NCBI RefSeq assembly: GCF_022701175.1
Contig: NZ_CP078088.1
Location: forward strand, 2,604,001 to 2,668,000
Direction: 5' to 3'
Length of the DNA stretch: 64,000 nucleotides
Origin: Allobaculum sp. Allo2
Lineage (GTDB): Bacteria; Bacillota_I; Bacilli_A; Erysipelotrichales; Erysipelotrichaceae
Each line of letters begins with the position of its first letter. Positions within the stretch are counted from its first letter, which is position 1. The translations under genes were made by a program, and so were the position numbers. Below are positions 50,784 through 60,437 of this stretch, in pieces. The notes below the pieces were generated by a model, which ran no database searches, was not told the DNA's origin, and saw nothing but the letters and a program-made list of their open reading frames with translations.

Positions 50784-51635
50784 GAATTCCCTCGTGTTTT
50801 TCCAGGCTTCGATGGTGTTGTCGAGAAGCATGCATACGGTCATCGGGCCGACGCCTTTCGGTACGGGCGTGATGACGGACGCTTTCGGAGCCACTTCATC
50901 AAATTTTACGTCGCCTTTCAGTTTTCCGTCTACGCGGTTGATTCCTACATCGATTACGATGGCGCCGTCCTGGACATATTCAGCAGTTACAAATTCCGGC
51001 TTGCCGATGGCGGCGATCAGAATGTCGGCTTCGCGGCAGATCGAAGGCGCGTCTTTCGTTCTCGAATGGATGACCGTAACGGTGGCATTGGCGTTCTGCA
51101 GAAGCTGCGCGACCGGTTTTCCGACGAGATTGGAACGGCCCATGACTACCGCACGCATACCGGAAAGATCAGTATAGCCGGCTTCTTTCAGAATTTCCAT
51201 GACACCGCGCGGGGTGCATGGAGCGAAGCCTTCGCGGCCAAGTGCGAGCGCGCCGGCGTTCAGCGGATGAAGTCCGTCGACATCCTTGTCGGGGCTGATG
51301 GCCATCAGTGCCTTTTCTTCGTTCAGTCCGGAACCAGCCGGCAGCGGCAGCTGGATCAGAATGCCGTCAACGTTTGGATCTTCGTTTTCTTTCTGTACAA
51401 CGGCTTCGAGTTCTTCCTGAGAAATGTCGGCAGGAAGATGAATGGTGCGATTTTCAATGCCGATTTTGTGGCAGGCATTGGCTTTGCTTTTGACATAGGA
51501 CTGGCTGGCTGGATTGTCGCCGACCAGAATGACGGACAGGCACGGAAGGCGCAGACCTTTTTCCTTGATCTGATCGATTTCCTCTTTCATGCCTGCCTGC
51601 AGTTTTGCAGCAAGTTCATTTCCATAAAGAATCAT
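50776..51635 (-). CDS. folD: Bifunctional methylene-THF dehydrogenase/cyclohydrolase
   Basis: FolD oxidises 5,10-methylene-THF and opens the methenyl ring, supplying formyl-THF for purines. About 286 residues. Seen: SQSYVKSKANACHKIGI (catalytic Lys), DGILIQLPLP, DVDGLHPLNAGALA, GRSNLVGKPVAQLL and DVGINRV. A missing A near 50801 fuses the frame with the next gene; restored, it ends EAWKKHEGIHD. AGAGAGG precedes the ATG at 51635, four bases after dtd. Confidence 0.94.
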
Positions 51636-51639
51636 TTTT

Positions 51640-52082
51640 CTATACCTCTCTACTGTCGAGTACGATGGTGATCGGCCCGTCATTGAGCAGATCAATTTTC
51701 ATATCTGCCTGAAAGACGCCCTTCTGTACGGGGACTTCCTGTTCAAGCAGTGCATTAAACTGATCATATAACATGCGCGCCTGCTCTGCAGGGGCTGCTT
51801 CGATAAAACTTGGACGATTTCCTTTTTGCAGGAAGCGTATAAGGTAAACTGCGAAATCGAAAGCACTTCTCCTTTTATATCCAGGACGGAGCGGTTCAGC
51901 TTGCCTTCTTCATCGCCAAAGATGCGCATGTTGACAATTTTGCGAATCATCTTCGGCAAAACCGACGCATCGTCTTCCCGGTTAAACCCCACCAGAAGAA
52001 GCAGTCCGTCCTGAATCTGGCCGATAATTTCACCGTCCACCGTGCAGGAGGCGTGACTTACGCGCTGAATGACGACTTTCAT
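51640..52082 (-). CDS. dtd: D-aminoacyl-tRNA deacylase
   Basis: Dtd cleaves D-amino acids (and Gly from tRNA-Ala) off tRNAs. About 147 residues. The active-site motif SQFTLYASCKKGNRPSF and the C-terminal GPITIVLDS (GPxT-type) motif are both present, as is [18 protein letters not shown]. One break near 51827 (five A for six). Start overlaps the ispF stop (ATGA). Confidence 0.94.
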
Positions 52083-52562
52083 TCGTCTTCCTCCAGAAGG
52101 CAGACAGCCAGAGCGGTCATTCCTTCCTGTCTGCCGACAAAGCCAAGCTTTTCGCCGCGGGTTGCCTTAATGGAAATCTGATCGACGTCGCAGTGAAGAA
52201 TGGACGCGACATTTTCCGTCATCTGCGCCTTATAGCCGGCCAGATGCGGCTTTTCGGCCATGATTGTCGCGTCGACGTTGCCGATATGATATTTTTCTCG
52301 CGCATTTTCCGATAGACTTCATCGAGAAGCAGCGTCGAGGCGATGCCTTTGTATTTGGGATCGGTGTCCGGGAAATTGGCGCCCAGATCGCCGAGGGCCA
52401 GTGCCCCGAGAATGCTTTCCGCAATCGCATGCAGAAGCACATCCGCATCCGAGTGGCCTTTCAGGCCTTTGGGCGAGTCAATCTCTACGCCGCCAAGCAC
52501 CAGCGGCCTCCGCTTTCGAGCGGATGAATGTCGATGGCCTGCCCGATTCTCATTCGTGCCAT
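52079..52562 (-). CDS. ispF: 2-C-methyl-D-erythritol 2,4-cyclodiphosphate synthase
   Basis: IspF forms the cyclic diphosphate in the MEP isoprenoid pathway. About 161 residues. Metal and substrate motifs: [10 protein letters not shown] (DxH), [24 protein letters not shown] and the end [15 protein letters not shown]. Starts at 52562 with GGAGG. Breaks near 52510 (one base missing in GGAGGCCG) and 52293 (A run). It heads ispF-dtd-folD-DUF951-ychF. Confidence 0.94.
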
Positions 52563-52929
52563 AGTTAACCTCCAGCTTTCGTACCCCGTCCGCCGCATTG
52601 GCAGCCGCATAACAGGACGAAAGCTTTTCTTCCGATTCCAGAAAACGAAAAACACTTCAGACAAAGCCGAATTCTGTATTGAGTTTTAAGCCGGCTTTCT
52701 GCCATAAGAGGCCATGCGTCTTTCCGGCAATCCGGCCAGGCAGAGTGAGCGCGCTTTCGTTCCTGATTCTTTCATTGTACGGAAGTTTTTCGCAGATACA
52801 GAAATTTGAAAGAAGATCCGGAAATTTCAAAACAGAAAAAGAGAAGAAAAAAAGAGAAGAAAAAGGAAGGAAGCACCGGGCAGCTTTCAAAGCCCCGACC
52901 GATCCAGATTCTTCTGGCTCCAAAGAAAA
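52563..52929. other. Upstream region of ispF, no gene supported
   Basis: Contains a 40-base purine tract (52832-52873, GAAAAAGAGAAG type) and a weak AAAGCCG/CGGCTTT hairpin. No gene supported on either strand. Confidence 0.45.
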
Positions 52930-52960
52930 AGACGAATCCGCATAATGGGCAGATTCGTCT
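52930..52960 (-). terminator. Intrinsic terminator of the NlpC/P60-like gene
   Basis: AGACGAATC pairs with GATTCGTCT, followed on the minus strand by TTTTTCTTT. Confidence 0.88.
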
Positions 52961-53013
52961 AGATCTTTGAACTTCAACCGTTCAACGGAAGGATCGGCTT
53001 GTTTTCGGTCGGC

Positions 53014-54309
53014 CTAGCGGCAGACCTGAATAAATGCATAGTAAGAATAATTTCCGGTTTCTACCGGTGCAATTTTGGTATAGCCTTTGCCGTCAATGAC
53101 GTAGTTTCCATGGACGGCCATGCCGTTTCAATGTAAATGGCGATATGGTCCAGACCGTTCCCGCCCTGTTCATAGTAGATCAGGTTGCCTGGCTGCGGCG
53201 TAATCCGTGTAGTAGCCGTACATCGCCGCATAATCCTTTGGCCAGAGCGACATGGCATCGCTGACGCCGGCTTTTGCCAGAGCGAGCTGAACGACTTCCG
53301 TGCAGGAGAGTCCGTCGGTCGTTCCCACCAGGCTGAGGGCCGACTGGGCGATGGCCGCGTTCAAAGCGGAGTAATCGCCGGCAGGCTTATTGTCATCGTC
53401 ACCCGGCTGATTCTGCCCCGGATCGACATTGCTGGGCGGATTCGGGGTGATGGGCGGCTGCGGATTCGGATCGTCGATCGGCGGCTGATCGTCAGGCGGA
53501 TTATCCGCTGGAGGCTGCGCGTTTGGATCATAATCCGAAGGAAGGTCGTCTTCCGGAATCTGGGTAACGGCAGAAGGATCGGTCTGAACCGGATCGGTGA
53601 CAACCGGAAGAATCGGCTGTACCGTGATCGTTTCGTCCAGATTGATCGCATCGCCGGTCATCGCCTGATCGGCGCTGTTATCGGCTTCGACGCCGCTTTC
53701 CGGAATGGATTCGCCTCCCGCTACGGACGCATTGCCATTCACAACCGGAACCTGTGCCACGGGAACCTGTTCTGCAGGCATATTCGCTGCGGGCTGTGCT
53801 GCCGGCTGCTCAGCGACAGGCTGTGTAAGAACAGGCTGCGCATTCATCGCTGCGTCGGCAACGACAGAATCCTGCGTTTCCAGCGTCTGCTCAGAAGAAG
53901 CATCCGCGTTCGGGTCGAGATCTGCGCTCTGTGCGGCGGGATCCTCGGACTGGACTTCTGGATTGGGGTCTGCCGGTTCACTCTGAGTTTCGATCAGAGC
54001 GACAGCGGCTTTCTCGCGATCCTGCGCTTCCAGACGGGCCAGTTCCCGACGGGCCACATCTTCGGCCTGTGAATCGGTAAGTGTTCTCTGTTGGACTGCA
54101 TCAGACTGGGATGCTGGTGCTTCGAGATAATATTTCGTATCCAGCTGGACAGGGCTTGGGGTTTCCTGCGCGGCATAGACTTTATCGTCCAGTCTGTTCT
54201 GCGCTTCACTGGTGGTGAAGGCAGTGATCGTGGAAACCGTGGCTCCGATCACAGACAGAGTACATATAGCGGCTGCTGCCTTAACGGCAGATGGTTCGTT
54301 TGCCTTCAT
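53014..54309 (-). CDS. Secreted NlpC/P60-like cell wall hydrolase
   Basis: About 432 residues. Start at 54309 behind GGAGGG; a hydrophobic N-terminal segment (AAAAICTLSVIGATVSTITA) acts as signal or anchor. The middle 250 residues are Ala/Gln/Pro/Asp-rich, ending in NPQPPITPNPPSNVDPGQ. The C-terminus looks like NlpC/P60: GTTDGLSCTEVVQLAL with the nucleophile Cys, PGNLIYYEQGGNGLDHIAIY with the catalytic His, and a further VIDGKGYTKI strand. Such enzymes cut peptidoglycan stem peptides. Breaks near 53205 and 53127. No binding domain besides the linker is seen. Confidence 0.82.
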
Positions 54310-54518
54310 CTCAATACCCTCCAAACTTTTGTATGCGATCCCTCCATTTCCTATCTTAGGCGACTCGAAAATGGCGGACAACAACGGGGTGAATTTTAAT
54401 ATACATTGTCGCTTTAAAGAAACAGCCCCGAATCCTGTCCAGATGCCGGAGCACTTATAAAGATAGTATAAAGATTCGGGGTGAAAAGGGTAAAGGGAAA
54501 AGACTGAAAGTTTAGTTG
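54310..54518. other. Upstream region of the NlpC/P60-like gene
   Basis: No gene supported; AT-rich promoter region, followed by the first dispersed palindrome. Confidence 0.4.
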
Positions 54519-54571
54519 TGTGAAGCGAAAAAGTAAATTTCATGCCTGGCGCGAAAAATGGAAATTACTTT
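54519..54571. repeat. Dispersed palindromic repeat, copy A
   Basis: GAAAAAGTAAATTTCA and TGGAAATTACTTTT form an imperfect inverted repeat around GCCTGGCGCGAAAA. It matches copy B at 59559-59618 and half-copy C at 59171-59203. Confidence 0.7.
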
Positions 54572-54833
54572 TATGGAAGTTCCATTTCAAAATGCATTTC
54601 GTTTCGTCTTGCAGCTCTTGTTTTTTGCAGTTTAAAACTGGTCCAAAAAGCGAAAATCGGATTTGAAAAATGGGCCGCCTGACTTTTGCGTACTCCATAA
54701 TGGTGGACTGGAAAGTGCATACTCAGATGACAGTTTTCAAATCCATCGATTTACGGATACAGGAAAACTCATCCAGAAGAGCAGCTGCGCTGCGCTCGAT
54801 CTCGAGAACCGCTGGTGAGAAGTATTACAAAAC

Positions 54834-54876
54834 AGCCCAAAACCTGAATCAGAGGACCTGATTCTGGCTTTGGGCT
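54834..54876 (-). terminator. Hairpin inside the 54.6-55.0 kb remnant
   Basis: AGCCCAAAACCTGAATCAG pairs with CTGATTCTGGCTTTGGGCT with a few mismatches; followed by TGTTTTG on the minus strand. Probably terminates the nitroreductase transcript read-through or belongs to the remnant. Confidence 0.55.
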
Positions 54877-54906
54877 AAATAACTCAAACTGATTTTTTCT
54901 GATTTT

Positions 54907-55012
54907 TTGGAATTTTGAACTCAAACGTCGGAATCTTAAACTCAAAAAACGGAATCCTGAACCGAGAATTCAGAATATCGAACTCAAACTGCGGATTCTG
55001 CAACTGAAAAGA
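54907..55012. repeat. Degenerate 21-bp tandem repeats
   Basis: About five units of the form GGAATyyTGAACTCAAAnnnC, e.g. GGAATTTTGAACTCAAACGTC and GGAATCTTAAACTCAAAAAAC. In one frame they encode GILNSNV-like heptads, but no open gene is present. Confidence 0.6.
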
Positions 55013-55093
55013 GCAGTCTTCTTCAACCCAAAGTGGACCAGTTTTCAATTGACAAAAATATCCGCGTTCTCCTTTTTCTGAAAATTCATTATT

Positions 55094-55617
55094 TTAATAT
55101 TTCTCAGAATGAATATTATCCCAGTTAATATCTTCTATGGAGTGAGCGGGCAGTTGGTAATCTACATTTCCTAACGATAAGATACAAAGCGGTTTCATAT
55201 ACTCTGGTATATCGAATTTCTCTTGAAGTTTTCCTCAAATTCTTTGCCGTCTACGGCATCTCTTGCTCTCACTTGGATCCAGCAGCTTCCAATTCCTAAA
55301 GCATCGGCGGCAAGGTGCATATACGACGCAGATATAGCTCCGTCTTCAATCCACAAATCTGTCTTCTGGGTATTTACAAGCACAATAATTGCAGCACCTG
55401 CATGGCGAAGCATAGCTGCAGCCTTTCGCATACTTGCGATTTCATTTAACAGATCTTTATCTTTTATTAGTATCAGTTCTACAGTCTTGAAATTATCCCC
55501 TGTTGGAGAAATAAGTCCAACTTCCATAATTTGTTTTAATACAGCTTCATCAATCGGTTTTTCGCTGTATTTCCTATAACTTCTTCTTGTGCGAAACAAG
55601 TCTAATACTAAATTCAT
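55094..55617 (-). CDS. Nitroreductase family protein (AT-rich)
   Basis: About 174 residues. Start at 55617 behind AGGAGG. Family features: RTRRSYRKYSEKPIDEAVLK (FMN phosphate site), LISPTGDNFKTVELILI, SYMHLAADALGIGSCWIQ, and the end CILSLGN..HSIEDINW. FMN-dependent NAD(P)H oxidoreductase of the small Firmicutes type; the natural substrate is unknown. One base is missing near 55226 (NF-QEKFDIPEYMKPL). Codon use is clearly more AT-rich than the rest of the window, and it lies beside IS elements, which suggests recent acquisition. Confidence 0.85.
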
Positions 55618-55792
55618 CTGTATACCTCCTGATCTGTTTTACAAAAAACACCATTGCATACTTGTAATGCCTGACTGATAGGGTATGTAAAGAATTTTGT
55701 GTAAATTCGTTTTTGGTAGTTGAAACATTTGGCCGTTTCGAAGGCCCGAAACACCTCGCTGGACGATGAGCGATTGAAAATTTCTGGAGCGG

Positions 55793-55906
55793 CCCTTTAT
55801 AGCGGGCGCCCCCTGCTAGACTTGTGACGTCCCTGCCAGGGTGGCATTTTTCGACGGCGGGGACGTCTTCAGGGAGTGCAGGGGAGCGGGGACCCGCTGT
55901 AAAGGG
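55793..55906. other. Nested long hairpin in the IS256-like element
   Basis: Three stacked inverted repeats enclose each other: CCCTTTATAGCGGG/CCCGCTGTAAAGGG (55793-55806, 55893-55906), CGCCCCCTGC/GCAGGGGAGCG (55807-55816, 55878-55888) and GACGTCCCTGCC/GGCGGGGACGTC (55826-55837, 55856-55867), each with at most a mismatch, G-U pair or bulge. The structure is GC-rich and lies 45 bases past the transposase stop. It may be a structured RNA or a transcription block; no known RNA family recognised. Confidence 0.7.
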
Positions 55907-55950
55907 TTTAAGCGGAAGAAAATTTCATGAGCGGATTTCGGATCTGCCGC

Positions 55951-57196
55951 TTATCTGGCTGAGTACTTCTCCAGCCTGGCACCCAGTTCTTCCTCGCACA
56001 GGAGCTGATTGCGTACCATTGCCCAGTTTTGAACCGTTCGTCCCTGCCATTTCTTCTCAAGCTCCACAATGCGTAGATACAAAGCCTTATAAACTGAATC
56101 CTCATTTGGAAACGAGCCCTTTTTGTTACTTTTCGCAGGCTGGAGTTAACCGACTCAATCGCATTGGTTGTATACATTATCTTTCGGACAGCGCTGCCGT
56201 GGTTAAACAGCTGGAGTACGTGATGAAAGTTACGTTCCCAGACGCTCACGGAACCAGGATATTGGCTCCATTTCTCCTTAAATTCATCGAAAGCACCCTC
56301 TGCTTCTTTAGCGTTCAAAGCACCGTAGACTCTCTTGATATCCTTGCAGAAACCAGCTCTTTCTTTGTTTGGAATATATTTAAGCGAGTTACGAAGAATA
56401 TGAACAATGCAGCGCTGCACAGTAACGTTCGGAAATACAGCCTTAGCGCCGCTTTCAAGCCCGCTTACACCGTCCATGGACAGGAAAAAATGTCTTCTAT
56501 GCCTCGTGCCTTCAGTTCGTCAAAGATCTCCATCCAAAAGTGCCTGGATTCGCTCTCGCCGATCCAGATGCCAAGGATATCTTTGCAGCCTTCCGTGTCA
56601 TAGCCAAGAACCACATATACAGCCTGTTCTTTGGCACCATGATCGGTTTTCACTGATACGTAAAGGCAGTCAACGAATACGAAAGGATAGCACTTCTTCA
56701 GGGGACGATGACGCCACTCATCAACAACCGGATAGACACGATCAGTGATGTTTGAAATCGTATCCGCAGAGACCGGGAAGCCATAGATATCCTGGATGAT
56801 GTCGGAGATGTCGCGCTGTGACATACCCTGCCCATACATACGCAGGATCTTGTCCTCGATATCGGAAATATCCCGGCTGCCTTTAGGAACAGCCTGCGGT
56901 TCGAATGTACCAAGGCGATCACGAGGGATACGCAGATCCAGTTCGCCCTGAGAAGACCTTACCGTCTTCTCAGAATAGCCATTGTGGCGATTCTCTGTCG
57001 ATTTAGGATCATGCGATCCGCTGGTATAACTCGAGATGCGCATCAAGTTCTCCCTGGAGCATCTGTTCAAGGACAGGGCCAAAGATTTCCTTGATGAGGT
57101 CTGAGGCTTCTTTAAACGTCTTAGGTTTGTATTCCTTAACGATGGTTGAAGCAATCTGTTCCTGAATGGTTGGCCAGCTTTAGCTTTACGTGGCAT
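55951..57196 (-). CDS. IS256 family (Mutator-type) transposase, frame broken
   Basis: About 415 residues when joined. DDE residues of the family are present: FVFVDCLYVSVK (first Asp), FLSMDGVSGLESG (second Asp) and TTNAIESVNSSLRK (Glu). Other family blocks are SGSHDPKSTENRHNGYS, SQRDISDIIQDIYG and CIVHILRNSLKYI. The gene starts MPRKAKAG at 57196. At least four breaks: near 57175, 57030, 56480 (six T for seven) and 56115 (A run); the last restores KKGSFPNEDSVYKALYL. It shares the error pattern of the window, so the real copy may be intact. Confidence 0.88.
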
Positions 57197-57340
57197 AAGT
57201 GGTCTCCTTGTATAAATTTGTCAGGCTCAAGCTGGTTGTATCAGTCTGATGTCTTGATGGAATTTACACAAAAGACCTTACACTCTCGATTTTCCACATA
57301 AAAAGCCGATACTCAAATAGAACTTTCCCAATCAGCTAAA

Positions 57341-58860
57341 CTATACGGTCGGATTTTTGCGTGGACGACCACGTTTCCTTTTGGGTTTATCTACCGAATC
57401 TGGTCGTGGAATCAGATCAAGTTTTTGAAGAATTGCAATCTGGCTTGGATTCATTTTGATCAGTTCCCACTCATTATCATTTTTATTCTTTTGCCTCTTT
57501 GCAGGATGTGCATGATTTTTTATAGCTCATGTCCTCAAGGAGGCCTTTTTCGTCGAACAGGTTCAGAAGTCTGAACGTGATGACGGTCGACAGAAAATCA
57601 ATGAATTCGCTGCCGATCACTGAGTAGTCATCATGGACTCTGGTTACATCAAAGCCGAGGGCGTTCTTGTAGTACCGCATAACGATCTCGATTTGCCAGC
57701 GATAACTATAGGTCTTCCAGGCATCTTCCGGAGACAGATCGACATCTGATTCAAAGACCACTGTTCCAAATGTACGCTTTTTCTTTTCGTATTCTTCGAA
57801 ATCGTACTTATCTTTACGATGCTTATCCAGCCAGTCCGTCTCCTCCTGAGCCGCTCTTCTCGGATCACGGAAACTGTAGAGCCATTTTCCCTTATTGGAC
57901 AGCTTCTCTTTCTTAAACTGAATCGGTTCCATCTGCCCAAGAAAGCCGCAGCAGCCTTCGATCACGCCCTCGAAGTTATACATCTCATGATCGAAGGCAA
58001 GCTTGGCATTCCGATGAAGCGGGTTGAAGTAATGAAGCTGCGGGCAGTCTTTAAGGACTTCTTCGATCGATTTGACGGGAAACCCTTTATCACCAACCAT
58101 AATTCCGCTTTGAATACCGTTCTGTTTCACAAAACTGTCATAGGATGTCAGATCGAGCATATTGCCGGGAAAGCACTGCGAACAGATGGGCTCCATTTTT
58201 TCCAGATCAAATGCATAAAGTACGGAAATATCCCGTCTTCCTTTCAGTCTGGCCTTTCTGGAAAACTCCGAGAGCGTGTTTTGTCTGGAGTCGTTCGACT
58301 TCAGTGTTCCATCGATCAGAAGATGATCATCAATCCCAACTTTGGCTGCCCGGTTTTTCATGAACTTCAGAATTCGGTTGCATGTTTTACCAAGATCTTT
58401 TGAAATGTACTGATCGTATTCTTGCTCATCGCGGTTTCTGGCATCAGCTCCGTCAGAAACGACTCATCGTAACTCTCTTTGAGTTCGCAGTCTTTGATAT
58501 GCGGATAGCAGACGCGAAGAATGGCCATGCACAGAATCTTATCGGCGTCCTGACGGTTATAGACCTGAAGCAGTTCTTCCATCAATTCAGCGGACTGCCT
58601 GTAACAGAGCTCAACATTGGCCCAGTCTTTAAGAACTGTCTTAGATGTATGAACCGCTGGAGAAGTCGGTTCTTCAAGAGGTACGAATTTGCCATTAATG
58701 ATGTGGCCGATAGTAGGACCATCGACTGGATAACAATGGCCGTTCTTGCGGACACAGCCGACTCGCTGCTTGACAGCGTATCGATCCTTGTTTTTCCATA
58801 GGCATAGACAATCGAATTTTTGGGACGTGGTACGGCACGAATCTCAGCTGGAACAGACAT
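57341..58860 (-). CDS. IS4 family transposase with C-terminal AT-hook-like end, frame broken
   Basis: About 507 residues when joined. First Asp in LLIDGTLKSNDS, second Asp in IMVGDKGFPV, and the IS4 Y-2-R-3-E-6-K signature YSYRWQIEIVMRYYK. Starts MSVPAEIRAVPRPKNS at 58860. The tail KPKRKRGRPRKNPTV holds an AT-hook-like GRPRK core. Breaks near 58795, 58390, 57522 and 57487, all A runs one base short. Inverted repeats could not be fixed with confidence. Confidence 0.88.
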
Positions 58861-59033
58861 ATTTGGCTCCTTTTCATATAGTGTATTTATATCTGTCTTA
58901 TATCATTAAATAATCTATACAGGGAGGATTTTTATAATAAAAATGAAATTTCAAAGAATCAAATTGATTTACGATTTTTGCTTAATAATGCTTGTTAATC
59001 GCATGTCTGGTCATGAAGCCAGGCAGAATTAAA
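58861..59033. other. AT-rich region upstream of the IS4 transposase
   Basis: About 170 bases, very AT-rich; probably contains the right end of the IS4 element. No gene supported. Confidence 0.35.
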
Positions 59034-59057
59034 AGAGAGCCTCGAAAAAGGCTCTCT
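59030..59057 (-). terminator. Intrinsic terminator
   Basis: AGAGAGCCT pairs with AGGCTCTCT, loop CGAAAA, T run on the minus strand. About 200 bases past the small membrane protein gene. Confidence 0.85.
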
Positions 59058-59170
59058 AATGAGATAAAATTTCAAAAACGAGCGATTTGTATAGTTAAGC
59101 TCGTTGGGAAAGTTCTACTCAAAATAAATATCGACTCTTGCAAGACAAAATTCTCGTGGATCAAAAAACG

Positions 59171-59203
59171 CTTAAGATATGGAATTTCCTTTTTCGCTTC
59201 ACG
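59171..59203 (-). repeat. Dispersed palindromic repeat, half-copy C
   Basis: The minus strand reads GTGAAGCGAAAAAGGAAATT followed by CCATATC, matching the left half of copies A and B, then diverges. Confidence 0.6.
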
Positions 59204-59254
59204 ATGGATACAGGAACAGCATTTTTCATCTGTTGCCATTTTGTAAACAGCGAT

Positions 59255-59505
59255 TTATTTCTTGTCCTTGTATCCCAGAATTATTAACGCAATTCCCAGC
59301 ACAATCACAATGCCGGTCAATATAAAGATTACGGGGTAAGGCTGTACTCCTGCGTACTTCCAAAAATCACTGTAAAACCCATCGCCGTTTGTCTGCATTT
59401 TTGCAGTATACCGAAAACAGGTAAAGACAGCAGTTCAATAATATAAAGGCACAGCCCCAAAACGACGGTCTTAAAGCCAACAATGATTTTGCTTTCCTTT
59501 TCCAT
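59255..59505 (-). CDS. Small two-helix membrane protein (about 83 aa)
   Basis: The ATG at 59505 has a GGAGG site. The frame MEKESKIIVGFKTVVLGLCL runs to a five-A stretch near 59396 where one A is missing; the joined frame continues with GDGFYSDFWKYAGVQPYP and ends LIILGYKDKK with TAA at 59255. Two membrane helices are clear (VVLGLCLYIIELLSLPVFGI; VIFILTGIVIVLGIALIIL). Function unknown. Confidence 0.7.
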
Positions 59506-59542
59506 TATCTATACCTCCACCTTTTATCTATACCTCCACCTT
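59505..59542. repeat. Tandem duplication of 19 bp carrying a ribosome site
   Basis: TTATCTATACCTCCACCTT occurs twice head to tail; on the minus strand each copy holds GGAGG, so the ribosome site of the small membrane protein gene is doubled. Confidence 0.88.
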
Positions 59543-59558
59543 TGGAAAAATGTCTGGG

Positions 59559-59618
59559 AAGTGAAAAAGCAAATTCCATATCTGGTGCGAAAAAGTGGAA
59601 ATTACTTTTTCACTTCAC
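59559..59618. repeat. Dispersed palindromic repeat, copy B
   Basis: GTGAAAAAGCAAATTCCA and TGGAAATTACTTTTTCAC form an inverted repeat around TATCTGGTGCGAAAAAG. Same unit as copy A at 54519. Confidence 0.72.
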
Positions 59619-59637
59619 GGAAAGTTTAGCTGACTTT

Positions 59638-60123
59638 TTATACAAATGAGTTTGGAAACTTGAATTGCCATTTTTCGAACCAGGTGACTACGGCTTCGGC
59701 ATTGCGTTTTGCCTCTTCGGGCGTCGCATTTTGCAAAATAGCCACCTGTTCGAGAAACAGAAGAAGGGAGCGCCGCGGGATGACAAATGAAAGATCCATG
59801 TGTTCCTCCACGCTCGCCAGACCGTCGCACTCTTCCCGTTTTTCCAGAAATACGGTGTAGCCGTACAGGATGAACCGGTCGATCGATCCGCCGACGCTGG
59901 GCATGGCTTCCTGATAAATTCGTCTGGCTTCCTGAGAGATCTCGAACGAATCGATGTTCTCCTGGCGAACACGCATCAGAAGTCTTTCAATCAGCTTTAT
60001 AAAGTCTCTTTTGGTTATGTTAAGCAGAAAGATTCCTCGCTTTCTACGCCATTGTGTGCTCATACCGACAAGTTCGGCGACCCATTTGTCCGTATTGTGT
60101 TTTTCTTGCGATTCAGGACACAT
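59638..60123 (-). CDS. Hypothetical protein (up to 161 aa)
   Basis: One open frame. Helical and soluble, with KRDFIKLIERLLMRVRQENI, SFEISQEARRIYQEAM and LLFLEQVAILQNATPEEAKR. No ribosome site is seen at the ATG at 60123, and an internal ATG at 60063 also lacks one, so the true start is uncertain and the gene may be a fragment. No family recognised. It sits on the edge of the IS-rich island. Confidence 0.5.
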   Translation of the reverse strand: MCPESQEKHNTDKWVAELVGMSTQWRRKRGIFLLNITKRDFIKLIERLLMRVRQENIDSFEISQEARRIYQEAMPSVGGSIDRFILYGYTVFLEKREECDGLASVEEHMDLSFVIPRRSLLLFLEQVAILQNATPEEAKRNAEAVVTWFEKWQFKFPNSFV

Positions 60124-60390
60124 TTTAGCAAATCAGGACAGGCTCTTTTCTTTACTCGAGTTGAATTATTTCATTCTCGTTTTAACGAACTGGCTTTGTA
60201 ATGTCCGTTTGCTTATGAACTGTTAATATTGTAGCGCACTTTTTTAGATCGTCCGCGAATCGTAAAGGGGCACGTACACTCCTGCTTTGTGCCTAGAAAG
60301 CGCTCCCTCTTCCCGAAAAAATGTTTCGAAATGGACGCTGGCTATCGGCCGCCCGTTTTCTCCGGACGCTGCACTGGAAATGCGGGCAGA

Positions 60391-60419
60391 AGAAAAGCCC
60401 AGCCGCAATGGCCAGGCTT
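60391..60419 (-). terminator. Intrinsic terminator of pgk-tpiA
   Basis: AAGCCCAGCC-GCAAT-GGCCAGGCTT pairs through with two G-U pairs on the minus strand, followed by TTTTCTTCT. Confidence 0.82.
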
Positions 60420-60437
60420 GTTTCCGGGATTACTTTG

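Larger units (their letters stand above)
54634..55045. mobile_element. Possible decayed or non-autonomous element between inverted repeats
   Basis: AAAACTGGTCCA (54634-54645) and TGGACCAGTTTT (55034-55045) are a perfect 12-bp inverted repeat; similarity continues imperfectly about 11 bases outward. The 412-bp interval has no gene, a hairpin at 54834-54876, and degenerate tandem repeats. It could be a remnant of an insertion sequence. No target duplication found. Confidence 0.4.
55681..57287 (-). mobile_element. IS256-family insertion sequence (1607 bp)
   Basis: Ends are imperfect 28-bp inverted repeats sharing TTTTGTGTAAATTC at the inner side: 55681-55708 and 57260-57287. The transposase is on the minus strand. 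Between its stop and the left end lie 240 bases with a nested hairpin. No target duplication: flanks are GACTGATA and GATTTTCC. The right end abuts the IS4-family element. Confidence 0.8.

Noticed and set aside
50643..51695. FolD fused to DUF951
   Set aside because: Restoring one A in a five-A run ends FolD normally and gives DUF951 its own start; a true fusion is unlikely.
55671..57297. Target duplication of the IS256-like element
   Set aside because: The eight bases on the two sides differ (GACTGATA, GATTTTCC).
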